From Streptomyces hokutonensis (GTDB lineage: Bacteria > Actinomycetota > Actinomycetes > Streptomycetales > Streptomycetaceae), in assembly GCF_000376565.1 (NCBI RefSeq), contig NZ_BARG01000024.1, positions 310,001 to 374,000 of the forward strand: a stretch of DNA of 64,000 bases. The letters run 5' to 3'. The translations under genes were made by a program, and so were the position numbers. Below the pieces are notes generated by a model. That model was not told where the DNA came from. It was given only the letters and a program-made list of their open reading frames with translations, and did not search any database. Positions 1-10,204 of this stretch are shown in pieces (position 1 is the first letter of the stretch; every line of letters starts with the position of its first letter).

Positions 1-333
1 CGTGTTGGCGTTGTTCAGCTGGGCCATGTCGTGGCAGTGCCCGTTGACGTCGCCGCCGAGCTTCAGCCCGGGGTTGATGGTGCCGTCCAGACCGATGGCG
101 GCCGTGGCGTAGCAGCCGTCCCCGTCGTAGTCGTAGGCCGGGGAGAAGGTCTGCTCCAGACCGTCCGCGTTCTGCGGCAGCAGGGTGAGGACATTGGCCT
201 GGGCGGCCGTCGCCTGGCCGACCACGAGGGCCAGCGCACCGAGGACGGTGACGGCGGCGGAGCGGCGCAGGCGCCGGCTTCGGGACTTCGGGGCTCTCGC
301 CGGGCTGTCGGTGGGGGGTGTCTGTTCGGGCAC
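1..333 (-). CDS. Secreted NPP1-family (necrosis-inducing-like) protein, C-terminus beyond window
   Basis: The gene starts at a GTG (333-331) with GGAG five bases upstream and runs off the left edge after 111 codons. The N-terminus has an Arg/Ser-rich stretch, a hydrophobic core (around VLGALALVVG) and an AQA-type signal peptidase site near residue 41, so export is likely. The mature part has aspartates and the segment DGCYATAAIGLDGTINPGL, then NGHCHDM and LNNANT, which match the start of NPP1/NLP proteins. Those are secreted proteins first known as plant toxicity factors; in Streptomyces the role is usually unknown. The conserved central GHRHDWE region of the family lies outside the window, so activity cannot be judged. 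Confidence 0.75.
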   Translation of the reverse strand, partial: MPEQTPPTDSPARAPKSRSRRLRRSAAVTVLGALALVVGQATAAQANVLTLLPQNADGLEQTFSPAYDYDGDGCYATAAIGLDGTINPGLKLGGDVNGHCHDMAQLNNANT

Positions 334-534
334 GCCGACTCCAGTTTCTTGGCGGTGGGGGGCGCTACTGGATGCGCCAGGTCCAGACCATCGCAGGCCG
401 GTGTGTGCACGTCAACACCCTTGCGATGTACGGGCCTTGACCCGCCGCTGAACTCTCCAGCCTGTGCTTTTCCTGTGTTCACGCGGCTCTCGGCGCGACC
501 ATGGCTCTCGGCGAACAGGTGCGCTAATTTGAGG

Positions 535-565
535 TCCACGGCACAGGTGAATGGGCACCCGTGGA
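535..565. promoter_or_regulatory. Inverted repeat in the leader of the LysR gene
   Basis: TCCACGG (535-541) and CCGTGGA (559-565) form a perfect 7-bp inverted repeat seven bases before the GGGAGG ribosome binding site of the LysR gene. The divergent gap 334-583 separates the NPP1 and LysR genes, as is typical for LysR autoregulation. The repeat may be an operator or a leader hairpin. I see no other clear signal in this gap. Confidence 0.35.
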
Positions 566-583
566 TAGTGCGGGAGGTTCTGG

Positions 584-1543
584 TTGACCCCGGCACAGCT
601 TCGGGCCTTCGCGGCGACCGTCCGCCTCGGTTCCGTGAAGGCCGCCGCGGCCGATCTCGCCGTGACGGAGTCGGCCGTGTCGATCCACATCGCGCATCTG
701 CGCAGAGAACTCGGCGACAAGCTCTTCGCCCGCACGGCCAACGGGCTCGCGTTCACCCCCGGCGGGCTGCGGCTGGCCAGCCGGGCCGCCGAACTGCTCG
801 GACTCCAGGACCGGACGATCCTCGAGGTGAAACAGGCCGGCTCCGGCCGACGGCTGCTGCGCGTCGCCGCGTCGAGCCTGTTCGCCGAGCACGCGGCGCC
901 AGGGCTGATCGAACTGTTCGCGGGCCGCGCCGACGACCTCGACGTCGAACTCAGCGTGCACAGCCCGCAGCACTTCGCCGCCCTGCTCCTCAACCGCTCC
1001 GTCGACGTGGCCATCGGCCCCCGCCCCGCCACCCTCGACTCCGCGCTGACCTGCACGCACTTCCTCAACTACCAGGTCGTCGCCGTCGTGGGACCCGACC
1101 ATCCGCTGGCGGCCGCGGCGAGTGCCGGGGCGGCCGAACTCCGCGGCCAGACCTGGCTGTTGGGCCCCTCGGCGGTCGGGCGCACGGGCATGGTGCCGTC
1201 GGTACTGCGCCGGCTGGGCATCCCCGAACACAACCAGCGGATCTTCCAGAGCCATGCCGCCTCCGTCGACGAGGCCAAGCGCGGCAAGGGAGTAGCTCTC
1301 GCGGTCGCCTTCGCCGTGACGAAGGACCTCGCCGAGGGCGACCTCCGTCGGCTGAACGGCCCCCAACTGCCTGCCCGTGGCTCGTGGAACCTGCTCACCC
1401 TCCCCGACCGCGAAGCGCCGTCCGCCGCCGCGGAGTTGCGGCGGTTCGTCACCACGCCGCGGGCTACGCAGGCGATGTTGCGTGGGGCGGGGGTTACGGC
1501 GGGGCGGTTTCGGCCGGCTATTCATGTGACTTTGTGGAGTTGA
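584..1543 (+). CDS. LysR-family transcriptional regulator
   Basis: This 319-residue protein has the usual LysR length and layout. The N-terminal helix-turn-helix spans about residues 3-60 (LRAFAATVRLGSVKAAAADL, then ESAVSIHIAHLRRELG and LFARTANGLAFTPGG). An effector domain follows from about residue 90. The start is a TTG preceded by GGGAGG at a 7-base spacing. The neighbours suggest two possible targets: the divergent NPP1 gene, in the usual LysR arrangement, or the convergent cox operon, whose last gene overlaps this one by 26 bases. The effector is unknown. Confidence 0.9.
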   Translation: MTPAQLRAFAATVRLGSVKAAAADLAVTESAVSIHIAHLRRELGDKLFARTANGLAFTPGGLRLASRAAELLGLQDRTILEVKQAGSGRRLLRVAASSLFAEHAAPGLIELFAGRADDLDVELSVHSPQHFAALLLNRSVDVAIGPRPATLDSALTCTHFLNYQVVAVVGPDHPLAAAASAGAAELRGQTWLLGPSAVGRTGMVPSVLRRLGIPEHNQRIFQSHAASVDEAKRGKGVALAVAFAVTKDLAEGDLRRLNGPQLPARGSWNLLTLPDREAPSAAAELRRFVTTPRATQAMLRGAGVTAGRFRPAIHVTLWS

Positions 1544-2822
1544 GGGTCAGGTCCTTCGTCAGCGGGCCGGTGGGGGCTGGTCGCGCAGTTCCCCGCGCCC
1601 CTTGGGAGGCGCGCCTCGCGCGGCCTCCAAGCCCGGCTATCTCGCCCGGCACCCGCAGCAGCGCCCCGAAGCTGTCGGCCGGCAGCAGCAGGTCGACGTA
1701 CGGCAGGGCGGCCGTCATCGTCGTCGTGCGGGGTGCGAAGCCGGGGGCGGCGGCCCGGGGGTTGAGCCAGACCACCGTGTGGGCGCGGCGCCGCAGCCGG
1801 GCCATGGCCGCGGCCAGCCGGTGCGGCGGATCGCCGTCCCAGCCGTCCGAGGCGATCAGTACGACCGCCCCGCGCAGGGTGCCGCCGTGGTGCGAGGCGA
1901 GGAGCGTGCCCAGGCAGTGCGCGATACGGGTGCCGCCGAACCGGTCGGTGACCCGCTCAGACGCCTCGTCGAACGCCTCCCGCGCCGAGCGGTGCGCGAG
2001 GACCGGCGTGAGCCGGGTCAACGACGTGGCGAACGCGAAGACCTCGGCACGGGTCGTCACCGCGAGGGCCCGCATCAGGTACAGATACGCCACCGCCTGC
2101 GCCTGCATCGACCGGCTCATGTCGCACAGCACCACGACCCGGCGCGGCCGGTCCACCGGCCCCGCCCGGACCAGCCGTACGGGCTCCCAGCCGGTGCGCC
2201 GGGCCTGCGCCACCGTCTCCCGGACCGCCACCCGACGGCCGCCCGCCCGCACGGCGAGGCGCCGGGTCCGGCGAACCGGCCACTCGCGCAGTCGCGCCTC
2301 CAGCCAGCGGCCGAGCAACTCGGCCTGCTCCGGGCCGAGTTCACCGAACGGTGTGTCCACCTCGGCCGCCAGCTCGCTCGGCAGCCGCTCGGGCACGGTC
2401 AGGGAGTGGTCCGTGCGGTGGTCGGCGGTGTCCACGGCGGGCGGCAGGGTCACCCACGGCAGACCCGAACCGCCGACGGGGTCACCGCCGATCGAGTCCG
2501 AGTCTCCGGAGTCCTGGCCGCCGGCCCCCGCGTCGTGCCCGTTGCGGCGCGCGTTCGGGTCGAGGGCGAGTACGGACTGCCCGAAGACAGCGTCGAAGAC
2601 CTCGTCGAAGCGGGCCAGTTCGGGCTGGTCGCGTACGAGGGTGACGCGCGCCGTCCAGTACAGCGACGTCCGTGTCCTGGGCGGGACCGCGGCGAGCGCG
2701 AGCACGAAGTCCCGGGCGGCGGTCGGGCCCACCGGCACACCGTGCTCCCTGAGCCGGGCGGCCAGCGCGGTGGCGAAGGCGGCCCGGTCGACGGCGGGCA
2801 GCAGAGGGCCGGTCGGTGTCAT
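1518..2822 (-). CDS. coxE: CoxE-like von Willebrand factor A protein (CO dehydrogenase maturation)
   Basis: This 434-residue protein has a C-terminal VWA (CoxE-like) domain with a MIDAS-type motif in VVVLCDMSRSMQ and a second aspartate in SDGWDGDP. CoxE works with the MoxR-type ATPase CoxD, and the pair is thought to remodel the CO dehydrogenase active site or insert its copper and sulfur. The ATG overlaps the stop of coxG (ATGA), so translation is coupled. It is the last gene of the cox operon, and its 3' end overlaps the convergent LysR gene. A Gly/Asp/Ser-rich linker around residues 85-110 separates the N-terminal part from the VWA domain. Confidence 0.88.
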   Translation of the reverse strand: MTPTGPLLPAVDRAAFATALAARLREHGVPVGPTAARDFVLALAAVPPRTRTSLYWTARVTLVRDQPELARFDEVFDAVFGQSVLALDPNARRNGHDAGAGGQDSGDSDSIGGDPVGGSGLPWVTLPPAVDTADHRTDHSLTVPERLPSELAAEVDTPFGELGPEQAELLGRWLEARLREWPVRRTRRLAVRAGGRRVAVRETVAQARRTGWEPVRLVRAGPVDRPRRVVVLCDMSRSMQAQAVAYLYLMRALAVTTRAEVFAFATSLTRLTPVLAHRSAREAFDEASERVTDRFGGTRIAHCLGTLLASHHGGTLRGAVVLIASDGWDGDPPHRLAAAMARLRRRAHTVVWLNPRAAAPGFAPRTTTMTAALPYVDLLLPADSFGALLRVPGEIAGLGGRARRASQGARGTARPAPTGPLTKDLTLNSTKSHE

Positions 2823-3433
2823 CGGACCAGCAGATAGACCACCACCGCGACGACGACGGCCGCGACGACGACGGGGATCAGCCGCTTGTACACCGATGCG
2901 CCGGCCACACTCATCAGGTCCAGCGGCTGTGCCACGGGTGCTGGGGCCGTCTCCGGTTCCGCCTCTGGTTCTGTCGGTGGCTGGTCCTGCGTCGCCAGCA
3001 GCTGCGTCTCCACGTTCGCCACGAACTGCGCGAACAGCTTCTCCGAGATCTCCTTGATCATCCCGCTGCCGAACTGGGCCAGCCTGCCGCTGATGTTGAG
3101 GTCCGTGCTGACCGTCACGACCGTGCCCGTGCCCTCGCCGCGCAGCCGGGCGTCGACCGTCGCGGACGCGTTGCCGCCCCCGCGCATGTCCTTGCCGGCC
3201 GCGCTGATCACGGCGTGATGGGCGGCCTCGTCCCGCTCCACGAAGCGTGCCGTGCCCGCGAACTGGCTGACCATGGGCCCGACTTTGACCCTGACCTTGC
3301 CCCGGTGGACATCGCCGTCGACGCCGGTGAGCTCCGCGCCGGGCATGCACGGGGCGAGGGCCTCCAGATCGGTGAGCGCCTGCCAGGCCCGCTCGACCGG
3401 CACACCGACGCTGAACTCGTTGTCGATCTTCAT
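2819..3433 (-). CDS. coxG: CoxG-like SRPBCC protein with a C-terminal membrane anchor
   Basis: The protein has 204 residues. Residues 1 to about 145 match the CO dehydrogenase subunit G (SRPBCC) family, with the typical opening EFSVGVPVERAWQALTD and the segment APCMPGAEL. A Pro/Glu/Ala-rich linker follows, and then a hydrophobic helix (PVVVAAVVVAVVVYLLV) ends the protein, so it is probably anchored in the cytoplasmic membrane. CoxG is not a catalytic subunit; family knowledge and the anchor suggest that it links the soluble CoxLMS enzyme to the membrane quinone pool. GAGGAG precedes the ATG, which overlaps the coxD stop (ATGA). Confidence 0.88.
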   Translation of the reverse strand: MKIDNEFSVGVPVERAWQALTDLEALAPCMPGAELTGVDGDVHRGKVRVKVGPMVSQFAGTARFVERDEAAHHAVISAAGKDMRGGGNASATVDARLRGEGTGTVVTVSTDLNISGRLAQFGSGMIKEISEKLFAQFVANVETQLLATQDQPPTEPEAEPETAPAPVAQPLDLMSVAGASVYKRLIPVVVAAVVVAVVVYLLVR

Positions 3434-4323
3434 GGTCTCCTCGCTTCTTCGGGATAGCCGAGCGTGTCGAGGGCCCCGACGACGGCGATGCGGTCGTCCG
3501 GACTCTTGGCGACCGTGCTGAGCGTGCGGACGATGTCGTCGCGGGCCAGCCGCGCGACCCGGAGGGCTGCCAGGGCGGAGACCCAGTCGATGGCCTCCGC
3601 CATGCCGGGCGCCTTGTCGAGGTCCAACTCCCGTACCCGGCCGATGAATTCGATGGTCGACGCGATCAGTGGCTCGTTCGCGGCCGGTACCGTGCGGCGC
3701 AGGATCTCCGCCGTGCGTTCGGGCGTCGGGAAGTCGATCCAGTGGTAGAGGCAGCGCCTGCGCAGCGCGTCGTGGAGTTCCCGGCTGCGGTTGGAGGTGA
3801 GCACCACGACGGGCGGTCGTACGGCGGTGAAGGTGCCCAACTCCGGGACGGTGATGGACCGTTCGCCCAGGAACTCGAAGAGCAGCGCCTCGAACTCGTC
3901 GTCGGCCCGGTCGATCTCGTCGATCAACAGCACGGGTGGCAACGGACCTTGATGGCGCACCGCCCGCAACAGCGGCCGGTCGAGCAGGAATTCCTCGCTG
4001 AACAGATCGGCGTCGGACAGCTCCCGCCCGTGCGCCTCGGTGAGCCGGACGGCGAGCAACTGGCGCTGGTAGTTCCACTCGTACAGCGCCTCGCCCGCCG
4101 TCAGCCCCTCGTAGCACTGGAGCCGGATCAGCGGGGTGTCCAAGGCCTTGGCGAGTGCCTTCGCGGCGCTGGTCTTGCCCACGCCGGGCTCGCCCTCCAG
4201 CAGCAGCGGCCGGTCGAGCAGGGTGGCGAGGAGGAGTGCGGTCGCCGTGCCGTCGTCGACGAGGTGGCCGACCTCGCCGAGCCGCCGCCGTACGTCGTCG
4301 GCGTCCGTGAAGAGTCCGCTCAC
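3430..4323 (-). CDS. coxD: CoxD-like MoxR-family AAA+ ATPase
   Basis: This 297-residue AAA+ ATPase has Walker A GEPGVGKTS (about residue 44), Walker B VLLIDEIDRAD and a sensor segment VVLTSNRSREL. The MoxR subfamily partners with VWA proteins. CoxD of Oligotropha is needed to build the Mo-Cu site of CO dehydrogenase, and this gene stands in the same context between xdhC and coxG/coxE. The GTG start overlaps the xdhC stop (GTGA), indicating coupling. The exact remodelling reaction cannot be read from sequence. Confidence 0.9.
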   Translation of the reverse strand: MSGLFTDADDVRRRLGEVGHLVDDGTATALLLATLLDRPLLLEGEPGVGKTSAAKALAKALDTPLIRLQCYEGLTAGEALYEWNYQRQLLAVRLTEAHGRELSDADLFSEEFLLDRPLLRAVRHQGPLPPVLLIDEIDRADDEFEALLFEFLGERSITVPELGTFTAVRPPVVVLTSNRSRELHDALRRRCLYHWIDFPTPERTAEILRRTVPAANEPLIASTIEFIGRVRELDLDKAPGMAEAIDWVSALAALRVARLARDDIVRTLSTVAKSPDDRIAVVGALDTLGYPEEARRP

Positions 4324-5195
4324 CCGGTGGCACCCGCGGACCAGCGGTCCCGGCAGCCGGTCCCGCAGAACCAGAACTCCCCGTCCCCGGTGGCGAGATG
4401 GGGTGTGTCGGGGCGCACGGTGACGGTCATCCCGCACACCGGGTCCACGCCCTGGGCAGGACGCTCGGGCACGGCGGCCTTCGCCGCATGGACGACTCGC
4501 ACCACGTCCGCGAGGATCGACAGCGCGATCTCGGTCGGCGTACGGGCGCCTATGTCCAGCCCCGCGGGAGCCTGGACGCGGGCGCGTTCCGCGTCGGTCA
4601 GGCCGAGTTCGTCGAGCAGTGCGGCGGCGCGGCGGTGGCTGGCGACCAGCGCGATGTGACCGACACCCGCGTCCAGGGCGGCACGCAGGGACTCCGCGTC
4701 GCCGCGGCCCTGGCCGGCCACGATCACGGCGGAGGTGTGCTCGCTCGGCGGTCCTTCGGGCAGCGAGCGGGCCGTTGCGTAGCCCAGCAGGGCGGCGAAC
4801 GCTACGCAGGCCTCCGCGACGGGCGTGGTCCCGACGACCTCGATCAGCGGCGGTGGCAGCACCGGCTCCAGGAAGATCTCCAACGCCCCGCCGGACAGGC
4901 AGGGGTTGATGACGACCCGCGCCCCGGGTGTCTCGGGGAACTCGGCGTCCCCCTGCGGCAGAACGCGCAGCAGCAGGGGTCCGCCGTCGTGCAGGGCGCC
5001 GAGCGCGGCCGTACGGACCGAGCCCTCGGCGCACTGGCCGCCGACGAAGCCGTCGATGGTGCCGTCGCCGTGGACGATGGCCTCGTCGCCGGGGTGCGCC
5101 GAGGCGGGTGCCTGGGCGCGGACCACGCGCGCGTGGACGAACGGCACGCGCCGCTCGGTGAGTTCGAGCGCGCGGGCACTCAACTTGCCGGTCAT
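4320..5195 (-). CDS. XdhC/CoxI-type molybdenum hydroxylase maturation factor fused to a YHS domain
   Basis: The protein has 291 residues. Residues 1 to about 235 are XdhC/CoxI-like (GFVGGQCAEGSV near the start and a Rossmann-like part with VIVAGQGRGDAESL). Such proteins bind the molybdenum cofactor and help sulfurate it before insertion into xanthine dehydrogenase-type enzymes. The last 41 residues form a YHS metal-binding domain (DPVCGM, then FWFCGTGC). The ATG at 5195 has GAAGGTGG upstream; a GTG one codon earlier is possible. The gene lies 11 bases downstream of coxL, so its client is surely CoxL. The YHS fusion is discussed as a finding. Confidence 0.87.
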   Translation of the reverse strand: MTGKLSARALELTERRVPFVHARVVRAQAPASAHPGDEAIVHGDGTIDGFVGGQCAEGSVRTAALGALHDGGPLLLRVLPQGDAEFPETPGARVVINPCLSGGALEIFLEPVLPPPLIEVVGTTPVAEACVAFAALLGYATARSLPEGPPSEHTSAVIVAGQGRGDAESLRAALDAGVGHIALVASHRRAAALLDELGLTDAERARVQAPAGLDIGARTPTEIALSILADVVRVVHAAKAAVPERPAQGVDPVCGMTVTVRPDTPHLATGDGEFWFCGTGCRDRWSAGATG

Positions 5196-5206
5196 CACAG
5201 CCACCT

Positions 5207-7599
<2,393 letters not shown>

Positions 7600-7603
<4 letters not shown>

Positions 7604-8151
7604 GACGCGCTCCCCGAAGCCGAAGCCGAAGCCGAAGCCGAAGCCGAAGCCGAAGCCGAAGTGGCCTGTGCTTCCAGGGAAGTTCGGGTGCCTGCCTCCT
7701 CGGCCGCCGCCCACCGGATCGACCGGACGATGGTCGCGTAGCCGGTGCAGCGGCAGATCTGCCCGGAGATCGCCTCCCGGATCTCCGTGTCGGAGGGGTC
7801 GGGGTTGCGGTCCAGCAGCGCACGCGCGGTCATCATCATGCCGGGCGTGCAGAAGCCGCACTGGAGGCCGTGGCACTCGACGAACCCGCGCTGTACCGGG
7901 TCGAGTTCACCGTTCTGTTCGAGCCCCTCGACGGTGCGCACCTCATGGCCGCCCGCCATCGCGGCAAGTACCGTGCAGGACTTGACCGGTTCGCCGTCCA
8001 ACCACACCACGCACGTACCGCAGTTGCTGGTGTCGCACCCCCAGTGGGTGCCGGTCAGCCGGAGGTGGTCGCGCAGGAAGTGGACCAGCAGCAGCCGCCC
8101 CTCTATCTCCCGGGTGACCTCTTCGCCATTCACGACCATGCTCACCTGCAC
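7600..8151 (-). CDS. coxS: CO dehydrogenase small subunit (two 2Fe-2S clusters) with a Ser-Ala repeat tail
   Basis: The N-terminal plant-type ferredoxin domain has CDTSNCGTC plus a later Cys, and the C-terminal domain has CGFC and CRCTG, together binding two 2Fe-2S clusters. It passes electrons from CoxL to the FAD of CoxM. I chose the GTG at 8151-8149 because AGGAGG lies seven bases upstream; the GTG at 8157 overlaps the coxM stop but is only one base from AGGAGG, and an ATG at 8139 is a third option. After EAGTRTSLEAQA the protein ends in a low-complexity alternating Ser-Ala tail encoded by a hexanucleotide repeat. The stop overlaps the coxL start (ATGA). Confidence 0.93.
7615..7661. repeat. 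Tandem hexanucleotide repeat (CGAAGC)
   Basis: Seven perfect copies of CGAAGC plus five bases of an eighth lie inside the 3' end of coxS. On the coding strand they read GCTTCG, giving alternating Ala and Ser. The unit is six bases, so copy-number change would alter tail length without a frameshift. Confidence 0.95.
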
Positions 8152-8153
8152 GA

Positions 8154-9035
8154 TCACACCTCCTGTCCGTCGATGCGGGCCACCGACCGGCGCAGTACGC
8201 GCACGGTCAACTCCCGTGCCAGATGGCGCTTGTACTCGGCGCTGCCGCGTCGGTCGGTCACGGGGGAGCAGGCCTCGGCGGCGATGTCCCCGGCCTGTCC
8301 GTACAGTTCCTCGCTCGGACGCCTGCCGCGCAGGGCCTCGGCGATGCCGGGGATGCCGGCCGTGTTGGGTCCCACGGCGGCGAGTCCGACCCGGGCGTCG
8401 GCGATCAGTCCGTCGCCGTCGAGCCACACCGCGGCACCGGCCGACACCACCGCCCAGTCACCGGCCCGCCGTTCGACCTTCTCGTACGCGCTGGACCCGT
8501 TCGGCCGGACCGGGAAGCGGACCTCGGTGAGGATCTCCGCGTCGCCGACGGCGGTCTCGTACGGTCCCTGGTGGAAGTCCTCCATCGACACCACCCGCTC
8601 GCCGTCCCTGCCCCGGATCACGCAGCTGGCGTCGAGCGTGGTGCACACCGCGGAGAGGTCCTCGGACGGGTCCGCCTGGCACAGGGAGCCGCCGAGCGTG
8701 CCCCGGTTGCGCACCACGGGATCGGCGATGACGCGCTCGGCGTCACGGAACACCGGGAAGGCGGCGGCGAGTTCGTCCGACTCCAGCAGTTCGCGGTGCC
8801 GGGTCATCGCGCCGATGCGGATCAGTCCGGGTTCGACCCGGACGTAACCCAGCTCGTCGTGCAGGTCGTTGATGTCGATCAGGTACTCGAAGTTGGCCAG
8901 CCGCAACTTCATCATCGGGATCAGACTGTGCCCGCCGGCCACCAGCCGTGCCGTGTCGCCCAGCCGGTCGAGCAGCGCGACCGCCTCGCCCACGCTGCCG
9001 ACCCGCTGGTACTCGAACGGAGCGGGAACCTGCAT
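8154..9035 (-). CDS. coxM: CO dehydrogenase medium subunit (FAD-binding)
   Basis: This 293-residue protein of the FAD-binding domain 5/CO dehydrogenase flavoprotein family has the family motifs LVAGGHSLIPMMKLRLA (about residues 30-46) and RNRGTLGGSLCQADP (about residues 109-123), which bind FAD pyrophosphate. It carries electrons from the CoxS clusters to the respiratory chain. The ATG has GGGGGA upstream. It is the first gene of the cox operon, and its TGA overlaps an alternative coxS start. Length and motifs are complete. Confidence 0.93.
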   Translation of the reverse strand: MQVPAPFEYQRVGSVGEAVALLDRLGDTARLVAGGHSLIPMMKLRLANFEYLIDINDLHDELGYVRVEPGLIRIGAMTRHRELLESDELAAAFPVFRDAERVIADPVVRNRGTLGGSLCQADPSEDLSAVCTTLDASCVIRGRDGERVVSMEDFHQGPYETAVGDAEILTEVRFPVRPNGSSAYEKVERRAGDWAVVSAGAAVWLDGDGLIADARVGLAAVGPNTAGIPGIAEALRGRRPSEELYGQAGDIAAEACSPVTDRRGSAEYKRHLARELTVRVLRRSVARIDGQEV

Positions 9036-9095
9036 ACCGCAATCCCCCTGTCCTGCACGGCAGTTGGCCGGTCGGCCGAGCGCCGTGTCCGGGCC

Positions 9096-9142
9096 TCATT
9101 GGGCGCCCGGCGGACGGGGGTGTCAACGGCTGGTTAACCGTT
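9096..9142 (-). promoter_or_regulatory. Candidate cox operon promoter and operator
   Basis: On the minus strand TTGACA (9126-9121) and CAATGA (9101-9096) could be -35 and -10 boxes, though the 19-base spacer is long. They overlap an inverted repeat, AACGG with CCGTT flanking GTTAAC, at about 9121-9142. The 106-base gap to the DyP gene is the only sizeable space before coxM, so a cox promoter is expected here. Read-through from the DyP gene is also possible. Confidence 0.35.
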
Positions 9143-10152
9143 CACTTAAGTTGCTCGTCCTTGCGAGCCGGGGAAGCGGGCAGGTCGTCCAGGAAGTCGG
9201 CCGAGGGGACGAAGAAGAGACTCCCGGTGACGGCCGTGGAGAAGTCCAGGATGCGGTCGTGGGACGCGGAGTCGGTGCCCAGGAACATGTTGCGCAGCAT
9301 CTGCTCGGTGACCGAGGGCGTGCGGGCGTACCCGATGAAGTAGGTGCCGAACTCGCCCTGTGCCGCGCTGCCGAACGGCATGTTGTCGCGCAGGATCTTC
9401 CGCTCGGTGCCGTCCGGGCCCGTGATGACGTTGAGGGCGATGTGCGAGTCGGCCGGTTTGACGTCGTCGTCCATCTCCATGTTGGTCAACTTCGTGCGCC
9501 CGACGGCCCGTTCCTGCTGCTCGACCGTCAACGCGTTCCAGGCCGCCATGTCGTGGACGTACTTCTGCACGATCACATAGCTGCCGCCCGCGAACTCCGG
9601 GTCCTCGCCGCCGATCACCACGGCCTGGCGGGCCGTCTCGCCGACGGGGTTCTCCGTGCCGTCGACGAAGCCCAGCAGATCCCGTACGTCGAAGTACTGG
9701 AACCCGGACACCTCGTCGCGCACGGCGACCGCGCCGCCGAGCCGGCCCATGATCTCGGTGACCAACTCGAAGCAGAGGTCGGCCCGTACGGCCTTGATGT
9801 GGAACAGCAGGTCGCCCGGGGTGGAGACGGCGGTGTGGCGGTCGCCGGTGAGTTCGCGGAACGGATGCAGCTCGGCGGGGCGCGGGCCGTCGAACAGCCG
9901 GTCCCACGCCTCCGATCCGATGCCGGTCACACAGCTGAGCCGTCCGTCCGGCGCCCGGAACCCGATGGACCGGATCAACCCGCCCAGATCGCCGAGGAGT
10001 TGGCGCACCGTCTCCTCGCCGCCGGGCTCCACGGTGACGACGAGGAAGGTCGCGCTGGGAGTCAGGGACTCCAGCACCGCCTGCGTGGTCGGGACGGTCC
10101 CCTCGCCGCCGACGGTGCCGTCCGTGCTCTCCACCGAGCCGTCAACTGTCAT
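9142..10152 (-). CDS. Dye-decolourising (DyP-type) haem peroxidase
   Basis: This protein of 336 residues has the DyP GXXDG motif in GFVDGTENP, the distal-side region IGYART and the C-terminal segment LFFVPSADFLDDLP. There is no Tat or Sec signal, so it is probably a cytoplasmic class B-like DyP that oxidises phenolics or dyes with H2O2. Some class B enzymes are encapsulin cargo, but no encapsulin gene is visible here and the tail (ARKDEQLK) does not resemble a standard loading peptide. I chose the ATG at 10152; a GTG three codons upstream (10161) is an alternative. It lies directly upstream of coxM on the same strand. Confidence 0.92.
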   Translation of the reverse strand: MTVDGSVESTDGTVGGEGTVPTTQAVLESLTPSATFLVVTVEPGGEETVRQLLGDLGGLIRSIGFRAPDGRLSCVTGIGSEAWDRLFDGPRPAELHPFRELTGDRHTAVSTPGDLLFHIKAVRADLCFELVTEIMGRLGGAVAVRDEVSGFQYFDVRDLLGFVDGTENPVGETARQAVVIGGEDPEFAGGSYVIVQKYVHDMAAWNALTVEQQERAVGRTKLTNMEMDDDVKPADSHIALNVITGPDGTERKILRDNMPFGSAAQGEFGTYFIGYARTPSVTEQMLRNMFLGTDSASHDRILDFSTAVTGSLFFVPSADFLDDLPASPARKDEQLK

Positions 10153-10204
10153 GTACTCCACGCCTCCGCTGCGTCCTACGAGGCGCCCGGCGGCACCTCA
10201 CAAC

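Noticed and set aside
7615..7661. Hexamer repeat as a phase-variation switch or CRISPR-like repeat
   Set aside because: The six-base unit keeps the frame, so it cannot turn coxL or coxS on and off by frameshift. There are no spacers, so it is not CRISPR.
9142..10152. DyP peroxidase as encapsulin cargo
   Set aside because: There is no encapsulin gene nearby, and the C-terminal tail does not resemble a standard loading peptide.
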